DNA of 20,179 bases from DATCYZ01 sp036526195. GTDB lineage: Bacteria > Pseudomonadota > Gammaproteobacteria > Burkholderiales > SG8-39. The notes beneath the pieces are model-generated. The model was not told the origin of the DNA. It did no database searches and saw only the letters and a list, made by a program, of their open reading frames with translations. Positions within the stretch are counted from its first letter, which is position 1. Each line of letters begins with the position of its first letter. Positions 1-9,021 of this stretch are shown here, piece by piece. Position numbers and translations under genes: made by a program. Location: contig DATCYZ010000155.1 in assembly GCA_036526195.1 (NCBI GenBank), positions 1 to 20,179 on the forward strand, given 5' to 3'.

Positions 1-423
1 GCGACCGGCCGGCATGCGGAACACCGCGTCGTCCGCGGCAATGCGCAGGTCGCAGGCCGCGGCGAGGCCGAGCCCGCCGCCGATGCAGATGCCGCGGATG
101 CGCGCGATCACCGGCTTGGCGCTGTTCACCGGCGCGAGGTACGCGGCTTCGACGGCCTTGTTGTAGTTCGACTGCGCCTCGGCGCTCGCGCGCGCGCTCT
201 CGAACTGCGAGATGTCGGCGCCGACGATGAAGGATTTCTCGCCGTCGCCGGTGATGACGATGGCGCGCACCTCCGGATCCGCGTCGAAGGCCTGGATCGC
301 GCCCGGGAAGGCCAGCCACATGTCCTGACTGACGGCGTTCATCTTCGCCATGTTGGAAAACACGATCCAGCCGACCGCGCCGTCCTTGCGCGTGAGCAGC
401 CGTCCTGCCTGGGGTGCGTTCAT
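1..423 (-). CDS. Enoyl-CoA hydratase/isomerase family protein (C-terminus off the window)
   Basis: First 141 codons of a crotonase-fold protein; the rest lies beyond the left edge. The start is an ATG at 423 with AAGGA about 7 nt upstream. Visible family marks are the oxyanion-hole segment SFIVGADISQF (residues 64-73) and the second oxyanion segment GICIGGGLGLAAACDLRIAA (111-130). Crotonases act on acyl-CoA thioesters in the cytoplasm. In classical hydratases the second segment reads GGGCELAMMCD and supplies a catalytic Glu; here Gly119 sits at that place. The second catalytic Glu, normally in a following FGxPE motif, also appears replaced (FRMPAGR). The substrate is therefore unknown, and a reaction other than plain hydration is possible. 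The gene follows the CoA-transferase by 13 nt, so the two are almost certainly one operon. Family is clear; the specific reaction is not. Confidence 0.9.
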   Translation of the reverse strand, partial: MNAPQAGRLLTRKDGAVGWIVFSNMAKMNAVSQDMWLAFPGAIQAFDADPEVRAIVITGDGEKSFIVGADISQFESARASAEAQSNYNKAVEAAYLAPVNSAKPVIARIRGICIGGGLGLAAACDLRIAADDAVFRMPAGR

Positions 424-436
424 TCCGATTCCTTTT

Positions 437-1630
437 CTAGATGACTTTTTCAGCGCGCAGCCGGGCGATGCCGGCGGCGTCGTAACCGAGTTCGCCGAGC
501 ACCTCGGCGGTGTGCTCGCCGAGTTCCGGGGTGGCACACGCCATGCTGGCAGGCGTGCGCGAGAGCTTCACCGCCTGGTTGACGAGCCGGAACTCGCCCA
601 GCCGCGGGTGCTTCACCGTGGCCGCCGCGCCGATGTGCTTCACCTGCGGGTCGTCGAACACCTGGTTCATGGCGTAGATCGGGCCGCAGGGCACGCCGGC
701 CTTGTTCAGCACCTCGATCCAGTGCGCCACGGGCTGCTTCACCGTCGCGTCGGCGATCGCCGCGTTCAGGCTCTTGCGGTTCTTCGCGCGCAGCGGCTGG
801 GTGGCGAAATCGGCGTTCGTCGCGAGATCCGGCCGCTCCAGCGCGACGCACAAGCGCTGCCACATGCCGTCGCCCGAGGCGGCGATGTTCATGTGGCCGT
901 CGGCCGTCGGGTAGGCCGAGGTCGGCATGCTGGTCGGATGGTCGTTGCCGGTCTGCGGCGGCACCTCGCCCTTCATCAGGAAGCGCGCCGACTGGAAGTC
1001 GTCGATCGCGATCTGCGAGTGCAGCAGGCTGGACTGCACCCACTGGCCCTCGCCCGAGGCCTCGCGCTCGAGCAGCGCGGTCATCACGCCGAGCGCGGCG
1101 AACAGGCCGGCGGAGACATCGGCGATCGCCGCGCCGGCGCGCATCGGGCCCTCGCCCGGCTTGCCGGTGATCGACATGAACCCGCCCATGCCCTGCGCGA
1201 TCTGGTCGAAGCCCGGGCGCTTCTCGTAGGGACCGTCCTGGCCGAAGCCCGAGATCGAGGCGAGCACGATGCGCGGGTTCACCTTCTTCAGCGATTCGTA
1301 GTCGATGCCGAGGCGGAACTTCACGTCCGGGCGGTAGTTCTCGGCCACCACGTCCGCGGTCTTCGCCAGCTTGAGAAAGATCGCCTTGCCTTCCTCGGTC
1401 TTCAGGTTGAGCGTGATCGAGCGCTTGTTGCGGTGCAGGTTCTGGAAATCCGGCCCGTCGCGGTCCCCGCCCATGCCCTCGTTCGGGTCGACGCCCGGGG
1501 GCGATTCAACCTTGATCACGTCGGCGCCGAAGTCGGCCAGCTGGCGCACGCAGGTCGGGCCGGCGCGCACCCGGGTCAGGTCGAGGACGCGGAAACGCGC
1601 AAGCGCGCTGGAGGCGGAGATCTTGGGCAT
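437..1630 (-). CDS. Class III CoA-transferase (CaiB/BaiF family)
   Basis: A 397-residue protein, the usual length for family III CoA-transferases, which move CoA between an acyl-CoA and a free organic acid through an aspartyl intermediate. It begins with the typical FRVLDLTRVRAGPTCVRQLADFGADVIKVE segment (residues 13-42). It continues with ENYRPDVKFRLGID (97-110) and SISGFGQDGPYEKRPGFDQ (125-143), and carries the expected catalytic Asp171 in AIADVSAGLFAAL. CaiB, formyl-CoA transferase and succinyl-CoA:acid transferases share this layout and cannot be separated by eye, so the substrate is left open. No strong ribosome binding site precedes the ATG, but a possible promoter lies 27-56 nt upstream. 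It is the first gene of an operon with the enoyl-CoA hydratase-like gene, suggesting CoA activation of an acid followed by processing of the thioester. Confidence 0.93.
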   Translation of the reverse strand: MPKISASSALARFRVLDLTRVRAGPTCVRQLADFGADVIKVESPPGVDPNEGMGGDRDGPDFQNLHRNKRSITLNLKTEEGKAIFLKLAKTADVVAENYRPDVKFRLGIDYESLKKVNPRIVLASISGFGQDGPYEKRPGFDQIAQGMGGFMSITGKPGEGPMRAGAAIADVSAGLFAALGVMTALLEREASGEGQWVQSSLLHSQIAIDDFQSARFLMKGEVPPQTGNDHPTSMPTSAYPTADGHMNIAASGDGMWQRLCVALERPDLATNADFATQPLRAKNRKSLNAAIADATVKQPVAHWIEVLNKAGVPCGPIYAMNQVFDDPQVKHIGAAATVKHPRLGEFRLVNQAVKLSRTPASMACATPELGEHTAEVLGELGYDAAGIARLRAEKVI

Positions 1631-1656
1631 GGGAGAAAACTCGGGCAGGAACCGTG

Positions 1657-1686
1657 ATTATCCCGGCTGGCTCCGCATCGCGGCAA
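1657..1686 (-). promoter_or_regulatory. Possible sigma-70 promoter for the CoA-transferase operon
   Basis: On the minus strand TTGCCG (1681-1686) and GATAAT (1657-1662) are separated by 18 nt. Transcription would start near 1650, leaving a leader of about 20 nt before the ATG at 1630. The -10 match is good and the -35 match is weak. Inference from sequence only. Confidence 0.35.
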
Positions 1687-1728
1687 GCCGTTTCGCGCCC
1701 GGCGGGGCCGGCGGGCCGGACATTGGCC

Positions 1729-1734
1729 TAGACT
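1729..1734 (+). promoter_or_regulatory. -10-like hexamer TAGACT next to the amidohydrolase start
   Basis: TAGACT is followed by only 7 nt before the ATG at 1742. No purine-rich ribosome binding site and no clear -35 are visible. If used, transcription would start at or next to the A of the ATG, giving a leaderless mRNA. The same arrangement recurs at four other genes in the window. Confidence 0.35.
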
Positions 1735-1741
1735 CTGCCCC

Positions 1742-3457
1742 ATGCACACCCTCGTCATTCGCGGCGCCCGCCTGATCGACGGCAGCGGCGCTCCGGCGCG
1801 CCCCGCCGACATTGCCGTCGACAGCGCACGCATCAGCGCGGTCGCCGACGCCGCGGACGGTTCGATCGGCCCCGGTGCGCGCGAGATCGATGCCGGCGGG
1901 CTGCTGCTCACCCCGGGCTGGGTCGACATCCACACCCATTACGACGGCCAGGCCACCTGGGACCCGCTGCTCACGCCCTCGTCCTGGCACGGCGTCACCA
2001 CGGCGCTGTTCGGCAACTGCGGCGTGGGCTTCGCGCCGGTGCGCCGCGGCGCGGAAAAGTACCTGATCAACCTGATGGAGGGCGTCGAGGACATCCCGGA
2101 GTCGGTGCTCGCGGAGGGCATCGACTTCCGCTGGGAGCGCTTCGGCGAGTACCTCGACGCGCTCGAGGGCATGCCGCGCATCATGGACGTCGGCGCACAG
2201 GTGCCGCACGCGGCGCTGCGCTTCTTCGTCATGGGCGAGCGCGGCGCGGACCATGCCGAGCAGCCGACCGAAGACGAAATTTCGCGCATGGGGGCGCTGC
2301 TCGAAGAGGCGCTCGCCGAAGGCGCCCTCGGCTTCACCACCTCGCGCACCATCAAGCACCGCGCCAAGGACGGGCGCTATACCCCGACCCTCACCGCCGC
2401 GGAACCCGAACTCGCCGGCCTTGCGCGCGCGATGCGCCGTGCCGGGCGCGGGGTGATCGAGGTGAACTCGGATTTCATCGAGGGCGATTTCGCGCGCCTG
2501 CGCGAGGCGGCCGAGCTCTCCGGCCGCCCGCTCACCGTGCTGCTCCTGCAGGTGCACGACGCGCCGGCGCGCTGGCGCGAAACGCTGGAGGGGCTTCGCG
2601 CCGCGCGCGCCGCGGGCATCGAGGCCACCGGGCAGGTGGGCTCGCGCGCGATCAACATCATGATGGGGCTGGAGGCGACGGTGCATCCCTTCGTCACCCA
2701 CCCGCGCTGGACCGCGATGGCGGCGCTGACCCCGGCCGAACGCGTGGCGCGGCTGAAGAACGATGCCGACCTGCGCCGCGCGCTCTGGTCGGAGAAACCG
2801 GACGACGCCCATACCCGCTGGGTGGCGAAGCTGCTCGAGCGCACCTTCCGGCTTGTCGAGCCGCTCGACTACGAGCCGGACCCGGCGCGCAGCTGCACCG
2901 CGCTCGCCGCGGCGGCGAATCGCGACCCCTTCGACCTTGCGCTCGACTGGCTGCTGGAAAACAACGGCCGCGCGCTGCTGCTGCACACCTTCGAGAACTA
3001 CTTCCACGGCAACCTGGATATCGTGCGCGAGATGCTCGCCGACCCGGCCACCATCAGCGGGCTGGCCGATGCCGGCGCGCACGTCGGGCTGCTGTGCGAC
3101 GCCGGCGCCCCGACCACCATGCTCACCCACTGGGGGCGCGACCGCCGTCGCGGCCCCGGCCTGCCGCTCGAGTTGCTGGTGAAGAAGCAGACCCGCGACA
3201 CCGCGCTCGCCTACGGGCTTGCCGACCGCGGCCTGATCGCGCCCGGCCTGCGCGCGGACTTCAACCTGATCGACTTCGACAAGCTGCGCGCGCTGCCGCC
3301 GGAACTGGTCTACGACCTGCCGGCGGGCGGGCGGCGCCTGGTGCAGCGCGCGGAAGGGTACCGGCACACCTTCGTCGCTGGCGTGGAGACGATGCGCGAC
3401 GGCGTGGCCACCGGGGCACTTCCCGGGCGGCTGGTGCGGGGTGCGCAGCGCGCCTAG
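1742..3457 (+). CDS. Amidohydrolase family protein, D-aminoacylase-like
   Basis: A 571-residue cytoplasmic metal-dependent hydrolase. The N-terminus has the small beta domain and the metal motif WVDIHTHYDGQ (His64, His66), then GNCGVGFAPV with Cys93, which corresponds to the metal-bridging Cys of N-acyl-D-amino-acid deacylases. Near the C-terminus GLADAGAHVGLLCDAG holds the likely catalytic Asp443, followed by the returning beta domain (LIAPGLRADFNLIDFDKL). In characterised D-aminoacylases two further His ligands sit on central strands. Here the first of these strands reads RGVIEVNSDF without His and the second reads LLLQVHDAP. The protein thus seems to belong to a large, poorly characterised side clade, and its substrate should not be assumed to be an N-acyl-D-amino acid. 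It is transcribed away from the CoA-transferase operon. Confidence 0.88.
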   Translation: MHTLVIRGARLIDGSGAPARPADIAVDSARISAVADAADGSIGPGAREIDAGGLLLTPGWVDIHTHYDGQATWDPLLTPSSWHGVTTALFGNCGVGFAPVRRGAEKYLINLMEGVEDIPESVLAEGIDFRWERFGEYLDALEGMPRIMDVGAQVPHAALRFFVMGERGADHAEQPTEDEISRMGALLEEALAEGALGFTTSRTIKHRAKDGRYTPTLTAAEPELAGLARAMRRAGRGVIEVNSDFIEGDFARLREAAELSGRPLTVLLLQVHDAPARWRETLEGLRAARAAGIEATGQVGSRAINIMMGLEATVHPFVTHPRWTAMAALTPAERVARLKNDADLRRALWSEKPDDAHTRWVAKLLERTFRLVEPLDYEPDPARSCTALAAAANRDPFDLALDWLLENNGRALLLHTFENYFHGNLDIVREMLADPATISGLADAGAHVGLLCDAGAPTTMLTHWGRDRRRGPGLPLELLVKKQTRDTALAYGLADRGLIAPGLRADFNLIDFDKLRALPPELVYDLPAGGRRLVQRAEGYRHTFVAGVETMRDGVATGALPGRLVRGAQRA

Positions 3458-3497
3458 CAGGCCACGGGACCGGCCGTGCGCCGGACACCGCCTTTTG

Positions 3498-3513
3498 GTA
3501 ACATATATGTTAC
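3498..3513. promoter_or_regulatory. Perfect 16-bp AT-rich palindrome, possible operator
   Basis: GTAACATATATGTTAC equals its own reverse complement and stands out in a very GC-rich background. It lies in the 80-bp gap between the 3' ends of two convergent genes, where a promoter operator is not expected. TACTAT follows directly (3511-3516) and could act as a -10 for an antisense or cryptic transcript. The size and symmetry fit a dimeric helix-turn-helix repressor site, but no regulator gene is adjacent. It may be a relic of a lost regulator-promoter pair. Confidence 0.45.
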
Positions 3514-3537
3514 TATATGGCCCGATCCGGCGCCGGC

Positions 3538-5070
3538 TCAGGCGCCGAACACCGCCACCGACGGCGTCCAGTCGACGCTGCGGTCCAGCGGAAACACCGG
3601 CCGCGGCAACCCCGTGAACGGCATGCGCTCGAGCACCGGCGAGGTCAGGCCCGGGGTGTCCACCTCGAGCACCCGCTCAGGCGGAAAGAACTCATCGAAC
3701 CCCGCGCGGAAATGCCCGCGCGACTTCACCGCCACGCAGCGCGCAGCGGCCACGTCGAGGTCGTGCATCTCGAAGAACACCGGGTCGGCGCACTGCTTGC
3801 GCCGGCTGAGCACCACCACCGTCACCCCGCCGATGGCGAGCGCGCAGGTGGGCCCGAGGTCCAGCGCGCGCCCCGCCCAGATGCCGCGGCGCCCGGTCAC
3901 GCGGCCGTCGGTCAGTCGCAGCACTTGCGCGTGCGCGGCGAAGCGCTTCGCGAACTGCGTCTCGGTCGTCGCGTTGAACACCACGTCGATCTCCGCGCCC
4001 TCACCCGCCGCGTGCGCCTGCGCGGCGATCGCGGGCTCGAAGAAAACCCCGTAGAGCACCTTCTTCGCGCCGGCCTTCACCAGCGCGTCGAGCAGCCAGG
4101 TGGTAGTGCCACTGCCGCCGCCGCCCGGATTGTCGCCGGCGTCCGACAGGATGTACACCGGTGCCGCCGCATCCTCGCCGGCCTTCACCGCTCGCGCCAC
4201 GGCCTCCTCCATCGGCATCAGGGTGCGCAGGAAGCGCTCGCGCTCGGACCAGGTGCGCGCAGCGAGGTCCAGCGCCACCGCGCCGACATCGGTTCCCGCC
4301 TCGCCGTTCACCACCACGCAAAGGCCGTTCTTCGGCGTGTCGCTGAAGACGAAACCGCCCACCACCGAGACGTTCAGGACGCCTTGGCCGAGTTTCGCCT
4401 GTCCGCGCGCGATGGCGTCCGCATAAGGGCCTTCGCGCGTCAGCAGCGTCACCGAGGCCGGCGTCATCGGCAGGCGCACGAAGGCGCGCCGCGACCGGGT
4501 GCCGTGCAGGAACCGATCGAGCAGGTCCGCGGCCTCGGTGGCACGCGCCTCCTGGTCGACGTGCGGGTTGGTGCGGTACGAGACGAGCGCGTCGACGCTC
4601 GCCACCATGCGCTCGGAGATGTTGGCGTGCAGGTCCACGGTGCTGACGAAGGGCGCCGCGCCCACGGTTTCGCGCACCATGGCGTAGAGCGCGCCGTCCG
4701 GGTCCGGGCCGTCGGTGGCCACCATGCCGCCGTGGTTGCTCAGGTAGACGCCGTCGAGCGGCAAGGCCTGCGTGAGCAGGGTTCGCATGCGTTCGAGCGT
4801 TTGATTGAAGAATTCCGCGTCCACCGGGCCGCCGGGCTCGGCGGCAGTGACCAGGATCGGCACCGGCGTCCAGTCGCCGAGCGCATCCATGCGCCGGAAG
4901 AAGGCCGGGATCTCGGCCGGCAGCATCGAGGGCGTGCGGCGCGCCTCGGCGGCGATGGCCTCGCCTTCGACGTGGCAGAGTGCGCGAAACGCCGCTTCGC
5001 CCGAGGGCGGCGCGAAGGCGTTGCTTTCCAGGTGAAAGCCGAGGACCGCGATGCGGCGCGCGCCCGGCAC
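3538..5070 (-). CDS. M81-type metallopeptidase, MlrC (microcystinase C) family
   Basis: A 510-residue protein of the MlrC/DUF1485 family. The named member, sphingomonad MlrC, cleaves small peptides formed during microcystin breakdown, but most relatives live where no microcystin is used and are of unknown substrate. Visible marks are IAVLGFHLESNAFAP (residues 7-21), YLSNHGGM (His113), STVDLHANISERM (Asp146, His148) and SYRTNPHVD (His170). The Asp-x-His ... His spacing of 2 and 22 residues matches the zinc ligands reported for MlrC. The C-terminal half has the glycine-rich SDAGDNPGGGGSGTTTWLL typical of the family. The start is a GTG at 5070, only 8 nt after the iscX stop, with GGAG in the end of iscX as a possible binding site. 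This makes co-transcription with the ISC operon likely. Family assignment is firm; substrate unknown. Confidence 0.9.
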   Translation of the reverse strand: MPGARRIAVLGFHLESNAFAPPSGEAAFRALCHVEGEAIAAEARRTPSMLPAEIPAFFRRMDALGDWTPVPILVTAAEPGGPVDAEFFNQTLERMRTLLTQALPLDGVYLSNHGGMVATDGPDPDGALYAMVRETVGAAPFVSTVDLHANISERMVASVDALVSYRTNPHVDQEARATEAADLLDRFLHGTRSRRAFVRLPMTPASVTLLTREGPYADAIARGQAKLGQGVLNVSVVGGFVFSDTPKNGLCVVVNGEAGTDVGAVALDLAARTWSERERFLRTLMPMEEAVARAVKAGEDAAAPVYILSDAGDNPGGGGSGTTTWLLDALVKAGAKKVLYGVFFEPAIAAQAHAAGEGAEIDVVFNATTETQFAKRFAAHAQVLRLTDGRVTGRRGIWAGRALDLGPTCALAIGGVTVVVLSRRKQCADPVFFEMHDLDVAAARCVAVKSRGHFRAGFDEFFPPERVLEVDTPGLTSPVLERMPFTGLPRPVFPLDRSVDWTPSVAVFGA

Positions 5071-5078
5071 CGGCCCGA

Positions 5079-5273
5079 CTACTCCGCTTCCTCGATCCAG
5101 AGCATCTGGATCGCCTCGAGGATCTTCTCGCCCGAACGCTTCGGGTCGTCGTCGAACCCGGGGAGCGCCAGCACCCAGGCATGCAGGTCGGTGAAGCGGA
5201 TCGTCTTCGGATCGACGTCCGGGTGCGCCTCGGTCAGCGCGATCGCGATGTCGCGCGAGTCAGTCCATTTCAT
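5079..5273 (-). CDS. iscX: Fe-S assembly protein IscX
   Basis: A 64-residue acidic protein, the usual IscX size. It contains the conserved MKWTDSRDIAIAL start, a central DLHAWVLALPGFDDDP and the closing EKILEAIQMLWIEE. IscX binds IscS on the same face as frataxin (CyaY) and is thought to act as an iron-dependent modulator of cluster assembly. The ATG at 5273 has GGAGG about 9 nt upstream, which decides the start; the frame stays open further upstream but that part is not coding. It is the usual last gene of the ISC operon, separated from fdx by a 119-nt spacer with a strong hairpin. Confidence 0.95.
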   Translation of the reverse strand: MKWTDSRDIAIALTEAHPDVDPKTIRFTDLHAWVLALPGFDDDPKRSGEKILEAIQMLWIEEAE

Positions 5274-5327
5274 CGGGCATTCCTCCGTCAGGCATCCATA
5301 GTACAGACGGTTCTTCTGGGGGGCAGC

Positions 5328-5354
5328 ACGAGGGGGGGCGCAGCCCCCGCTCGT
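5328..5354. repeat. GC-rich stem-loop in the fdx-iscX spacer
   Basis: ACGAG (5328-5332) pairs with CTCGT (5350-5354), and a G-run/C-run pair extends the stem inward around a short GCA/TGC loop. No T-run follows on either strand, so it is not a classical intrinsic terminator. It could be an mRNA-stabilising hairpin, a weak attenuator lowering iscX/mlrC expression, or a dispersed palindromic repeat. This is the only large spacer with a strong hairpin inside the 3' half of the operon. Confidence 0.6.
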
Positions 5355-5392
5355 GTCCTCTCCTGCTGGTTTTTCCAGTTTACGCAGTGACT

Positions 5393-5730
5393 TCAATGCT
5401 CCTCACGCGCGAGATTCAACGTGTACTTCGGAATCTCGATCGTCAGGTCCTTGCCCGCCGGGCGCAGCTGGCACGAGAGCCGCGACTCCGGTTCCAGACC
5501 CCAGGCCTTGTCGAGCATGTCCTCCTCCTTCTCCTCGGCCTCGTCGAGCGAATCGAAACCCTCGCGCACGATGACGTGGCAGGTGGTGCAGGCGCAGGAC
5601 TTCTCGCAGGCGTGCTCGATCTCGATGTGCGCCGCGAGCAGCGTGTCGAGTACCGTCACCCCGTCGGACAATTCGAGCTCGGCGCCCTGCGGGCAGAGCG
5701 CCGCATGCGGCAATACCTTCAGTTTGGGCA

Positions 5731-5731
<1 letters not shown>
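5393..5731 (-). CDS. fdx: [2Fe-2S] ferredoxin of the ISC system
   Basis: A 112-residue adrenodoxin-type ferredoxin that donates electrons for cluster assembly on IscU. The four cluster ligands Cys42, Cys48, Cys51 and Cys87 are all present, in HACEKSCACTTCHVIV and SRLSCQL, with the same numbering as E. coli Fdx. The additional non-ligand Cys46 is also shared. The ATG overlaps the hscA stop by one base (TGATG), so translation is probably coupled. Length and motifs are typical and nothing is missing. Confidence 0.97.
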
Positions 5732-7599
<1,868 letters not shown>

Positions 7600-8142
7600 C
7601 TAGCCCTCGATCCCGTCGAGGGCGGCGTCGATTTCCTCGTCCAGCTTCTCGAAGAACCGCAGCTGGCGAAGCGCCCCGGCGGCGCCGGCCCAGTCCCGCG
7701 CGCCGTCGAGGCGCTCGGCCAGGGTGCGCTCGAGCGCATCGCGCTCCGCGCGCAGCGCGTCGCGCAGCGCATCGAGCGCGGCCCGGTCCTGCGCCTGCCC
7801 CGCCGCGTCGAGCGCCTCGCGCAGCTCGAGCTGGCGCTCGAGGAATTCCACCGGCATCGAGGTGTTGGTCTCGAAGCCCGCGTCCACGCCGTTCAGCTCA
7901 AGCAGGTAGCGCGCGCGCTCCAGGGGGCTCTTCAGCACGCGATAGGCCTCGTTCACCCGCGTCGCCCACTGCATCGAGGCGCGGCGCTCGGCGTCGCCCG
8001 ACTGTGCAAAGCGGTCCGGGTGGATGCGGCTCTGGATGTCCCGGTAGGCGCGCTCGAGCGTCAGCGCATCAAGCGCGAACGCGGGTTCGATACCGAAGAG
8101 TTGGAAATGGCTCTGCATGGGGGCGCGGCGCGGTGCCGCCAT
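7600..8142 (-). CDS. hscB: Co-chaperone HscB (J-domain protein)
   Basis: HscB binds IscU and delivers it to HscA, whose ATPase it stimulates. The N-terminal J domain carries SRIHPDRFAQSG with the essential HPD; the C-terminal three-helix region (ELREALDAAGQAQDRAALD...) is the IscU-binding part. Two starts are possible. ATG at 8142 has GAAGG 4 nt upstream and gives 180 residues. ATG at 8118 has no ribosome binding site but gives 172 residues and begins MQSHFQLFGIEP, closer to E. coli HscB (171 residues, MDYFTLFGLPA). I list the upstream start because of the binding site. The frame stays open far upstream over iscA, which is not coding. A GC-rich gap of 80 nt separates it from iscA. Confidence 0.93.
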   Translation of the reverse strand: MAAPRRAPMQSHFQLFGIEPAFALDALTLERAYRDIQSRIHPDRFAQSGDAERRASMQWATRVNEAYRVLKSPLERARYLLELNGVDAGFETNTSMPVEFLERQLELREALDAAGQAQDRAALDALRDALRAERDALERTLAERLDGARDWAGAAGALRQLRFFEKLDEEIDAALDGIEG

Positions 8143-8222
8143 CTTACCTTCGCTTGCCGGTCCGGCCGCGGCGCGGGCCGCTGCCGGGGGCGGACGTCGC
8201 GGCCCGGCCCGCGCGCCCGGTT

Positions 8223-8546
8223 CTAGACGTTGAAGCTTTCGCCGCAGCCGCACGCATCCTTCACGTTGGGGTTGTTGAACTGGAACCCCGTGTTGAGACC
8301 TTCGCGCGCGTAATCGAGTTCCGTGCCCTCGAGGTAGGGCAGGCTCTTCGGGTCGACCACCACCTTGACGCCGTGGCACTCGAACTGCAGGTCGTCCGGG
8401 TTCACCGTATCGGCGAACTCCAGCTTGTAGGCCATGCCCGAGCAGCCGGAGGTGCGCACGCCGACGCGCAGGCCCACGCCCTTGCCGCGCTTGGCGATGT
8501 AGGCCTGGACGTGGTTTGCCGCTTTCTCGGTCAGGGTGACGGGCAT
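8223..8546 (-). CDS. iscA: Fe-S assembly A-type carrier IscA
   Basis: A 107-residue A-type carrier that binds iron or a cluster and hands it to target proteins, mainly of the [4Fe-4S] type. The three conserved cysteines are present: Cys35 in RTSGCSGMAY and Cys99/Cys101 in KDACGCGESF. The numbering is the same as in E. coli IscA. The ATG lies one base after the iscU stop (TGACATG), so it is co-translated with iscU. An AAGG about 10 nt upstream, inside the end of iscU, may serve as binding site. Confidence 0.96.
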   Translation of the reverse strand: MPVTLTEKAANHVQAYIAKRGKGVGLRVGVRTSGCSGMAYKLEFADTVNPDDLQFECHGVKVVVDPKSLPYLEGTELDYAREGLNTGFQFNNPNVKDACGCGESFNV

Positions 8547-8547
8547 G

Positions 8548-8961
8548 TCAGGCGACCTTCTGCGCGTCTGCCTTCGGCTCGATGCCATGCTTCTTGCGAT
8601 AGTCGGCGACCGCGGCCTTGATCGCGTCCTCGGCGAGGATCGAGCAATGGATCTTCACCGGCGGCAGCGCGAGTTCCTCGGCGATCTGCGTGTTGCGGAT
8701 CTCGGTCGCCTGCTCGAGCGTCTTGCCCTTCATCCACTCGGTGACGAGCGAGGACGAGGCGATGGCCGAGCCGCAGCCGTAGGTCTTGAAGCGGGCGTCC
8801 TCGATGACGCCGTCCTCGCCGACCTTGATCTGCAGCTTCATCACGTCGCCGCAGGCCGGCGCGCCCACCATGCCGGTGCCTACCGTGGTGTCGGCCTTGT
8901 CGAAGGCGCCGACGTTGCGCGGGTTCTCGTAATGGTCGATGACCTTGTCACTGTATGCCAT
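8548..8961 (-). CDS. iscU: Fe-S cluster scaffold IscU
   Basis: A 137-residue scaffold on which [2Fe-2S] clusters are built. Cluster ligands Cys37, Cys63 and Cys106, the labilising Asp39 and His105 are all present. The HscA recognition motif LPPVK is at residues 99-103. The ATG at 8961 is preceded by AGGAG at a spacing of 8 nt, a strong ribosome binding site that fits the need for much scaffold protein. It follows iscS after a 60-nt spacer. A short tail (EPKADAQKVA) after the conserved part is not notable. Confidence 0.97.
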   Translation of the reverse strand: MAYSDKVIDHYENPRNVGAFDKADTTVGTGMVGAPACGDVMKLQIKVGEDGVIEDARFKTYGCGSAIASSSLVTEWMKGKTLEQATEIRNTQIAEELALPPVKIHCSILAEDAIKAAVADYRKKHGIEPKADAQKVA

Positions 8962-9021
8962 GTCAGTCTCCTGCTCGATGATGCGTTTGTTGCCTGCCCG
9001 GTGGTCCGTCCAGTGTTCGGC

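Noticed and set aside
350..1657. Long plus-strand open frame opposite the CoA-transferase
   Set aside because: Arg/His/Gly-rich translation without any family signature; the minus strand has a complete CoA-transferase.
1658..3367. Long minus-strand open frame opposite the amidohydrolase
   Set aside because: Low-complexity shadow frame of a well-supported gene, caused by high GC.
3517..5301. Long plus-strand frame beginning right after the palindrome
   Set aside because: Although it starts with ATG just after a possible -10, its translation is an Arg/His-rich shadow of mlrC.
8143..8379. Upstream extension of hscB
   Set aside because: Would overlap iscA in another frame; HscB homology begins at 8118 and the ribosome binding site supports 8142.
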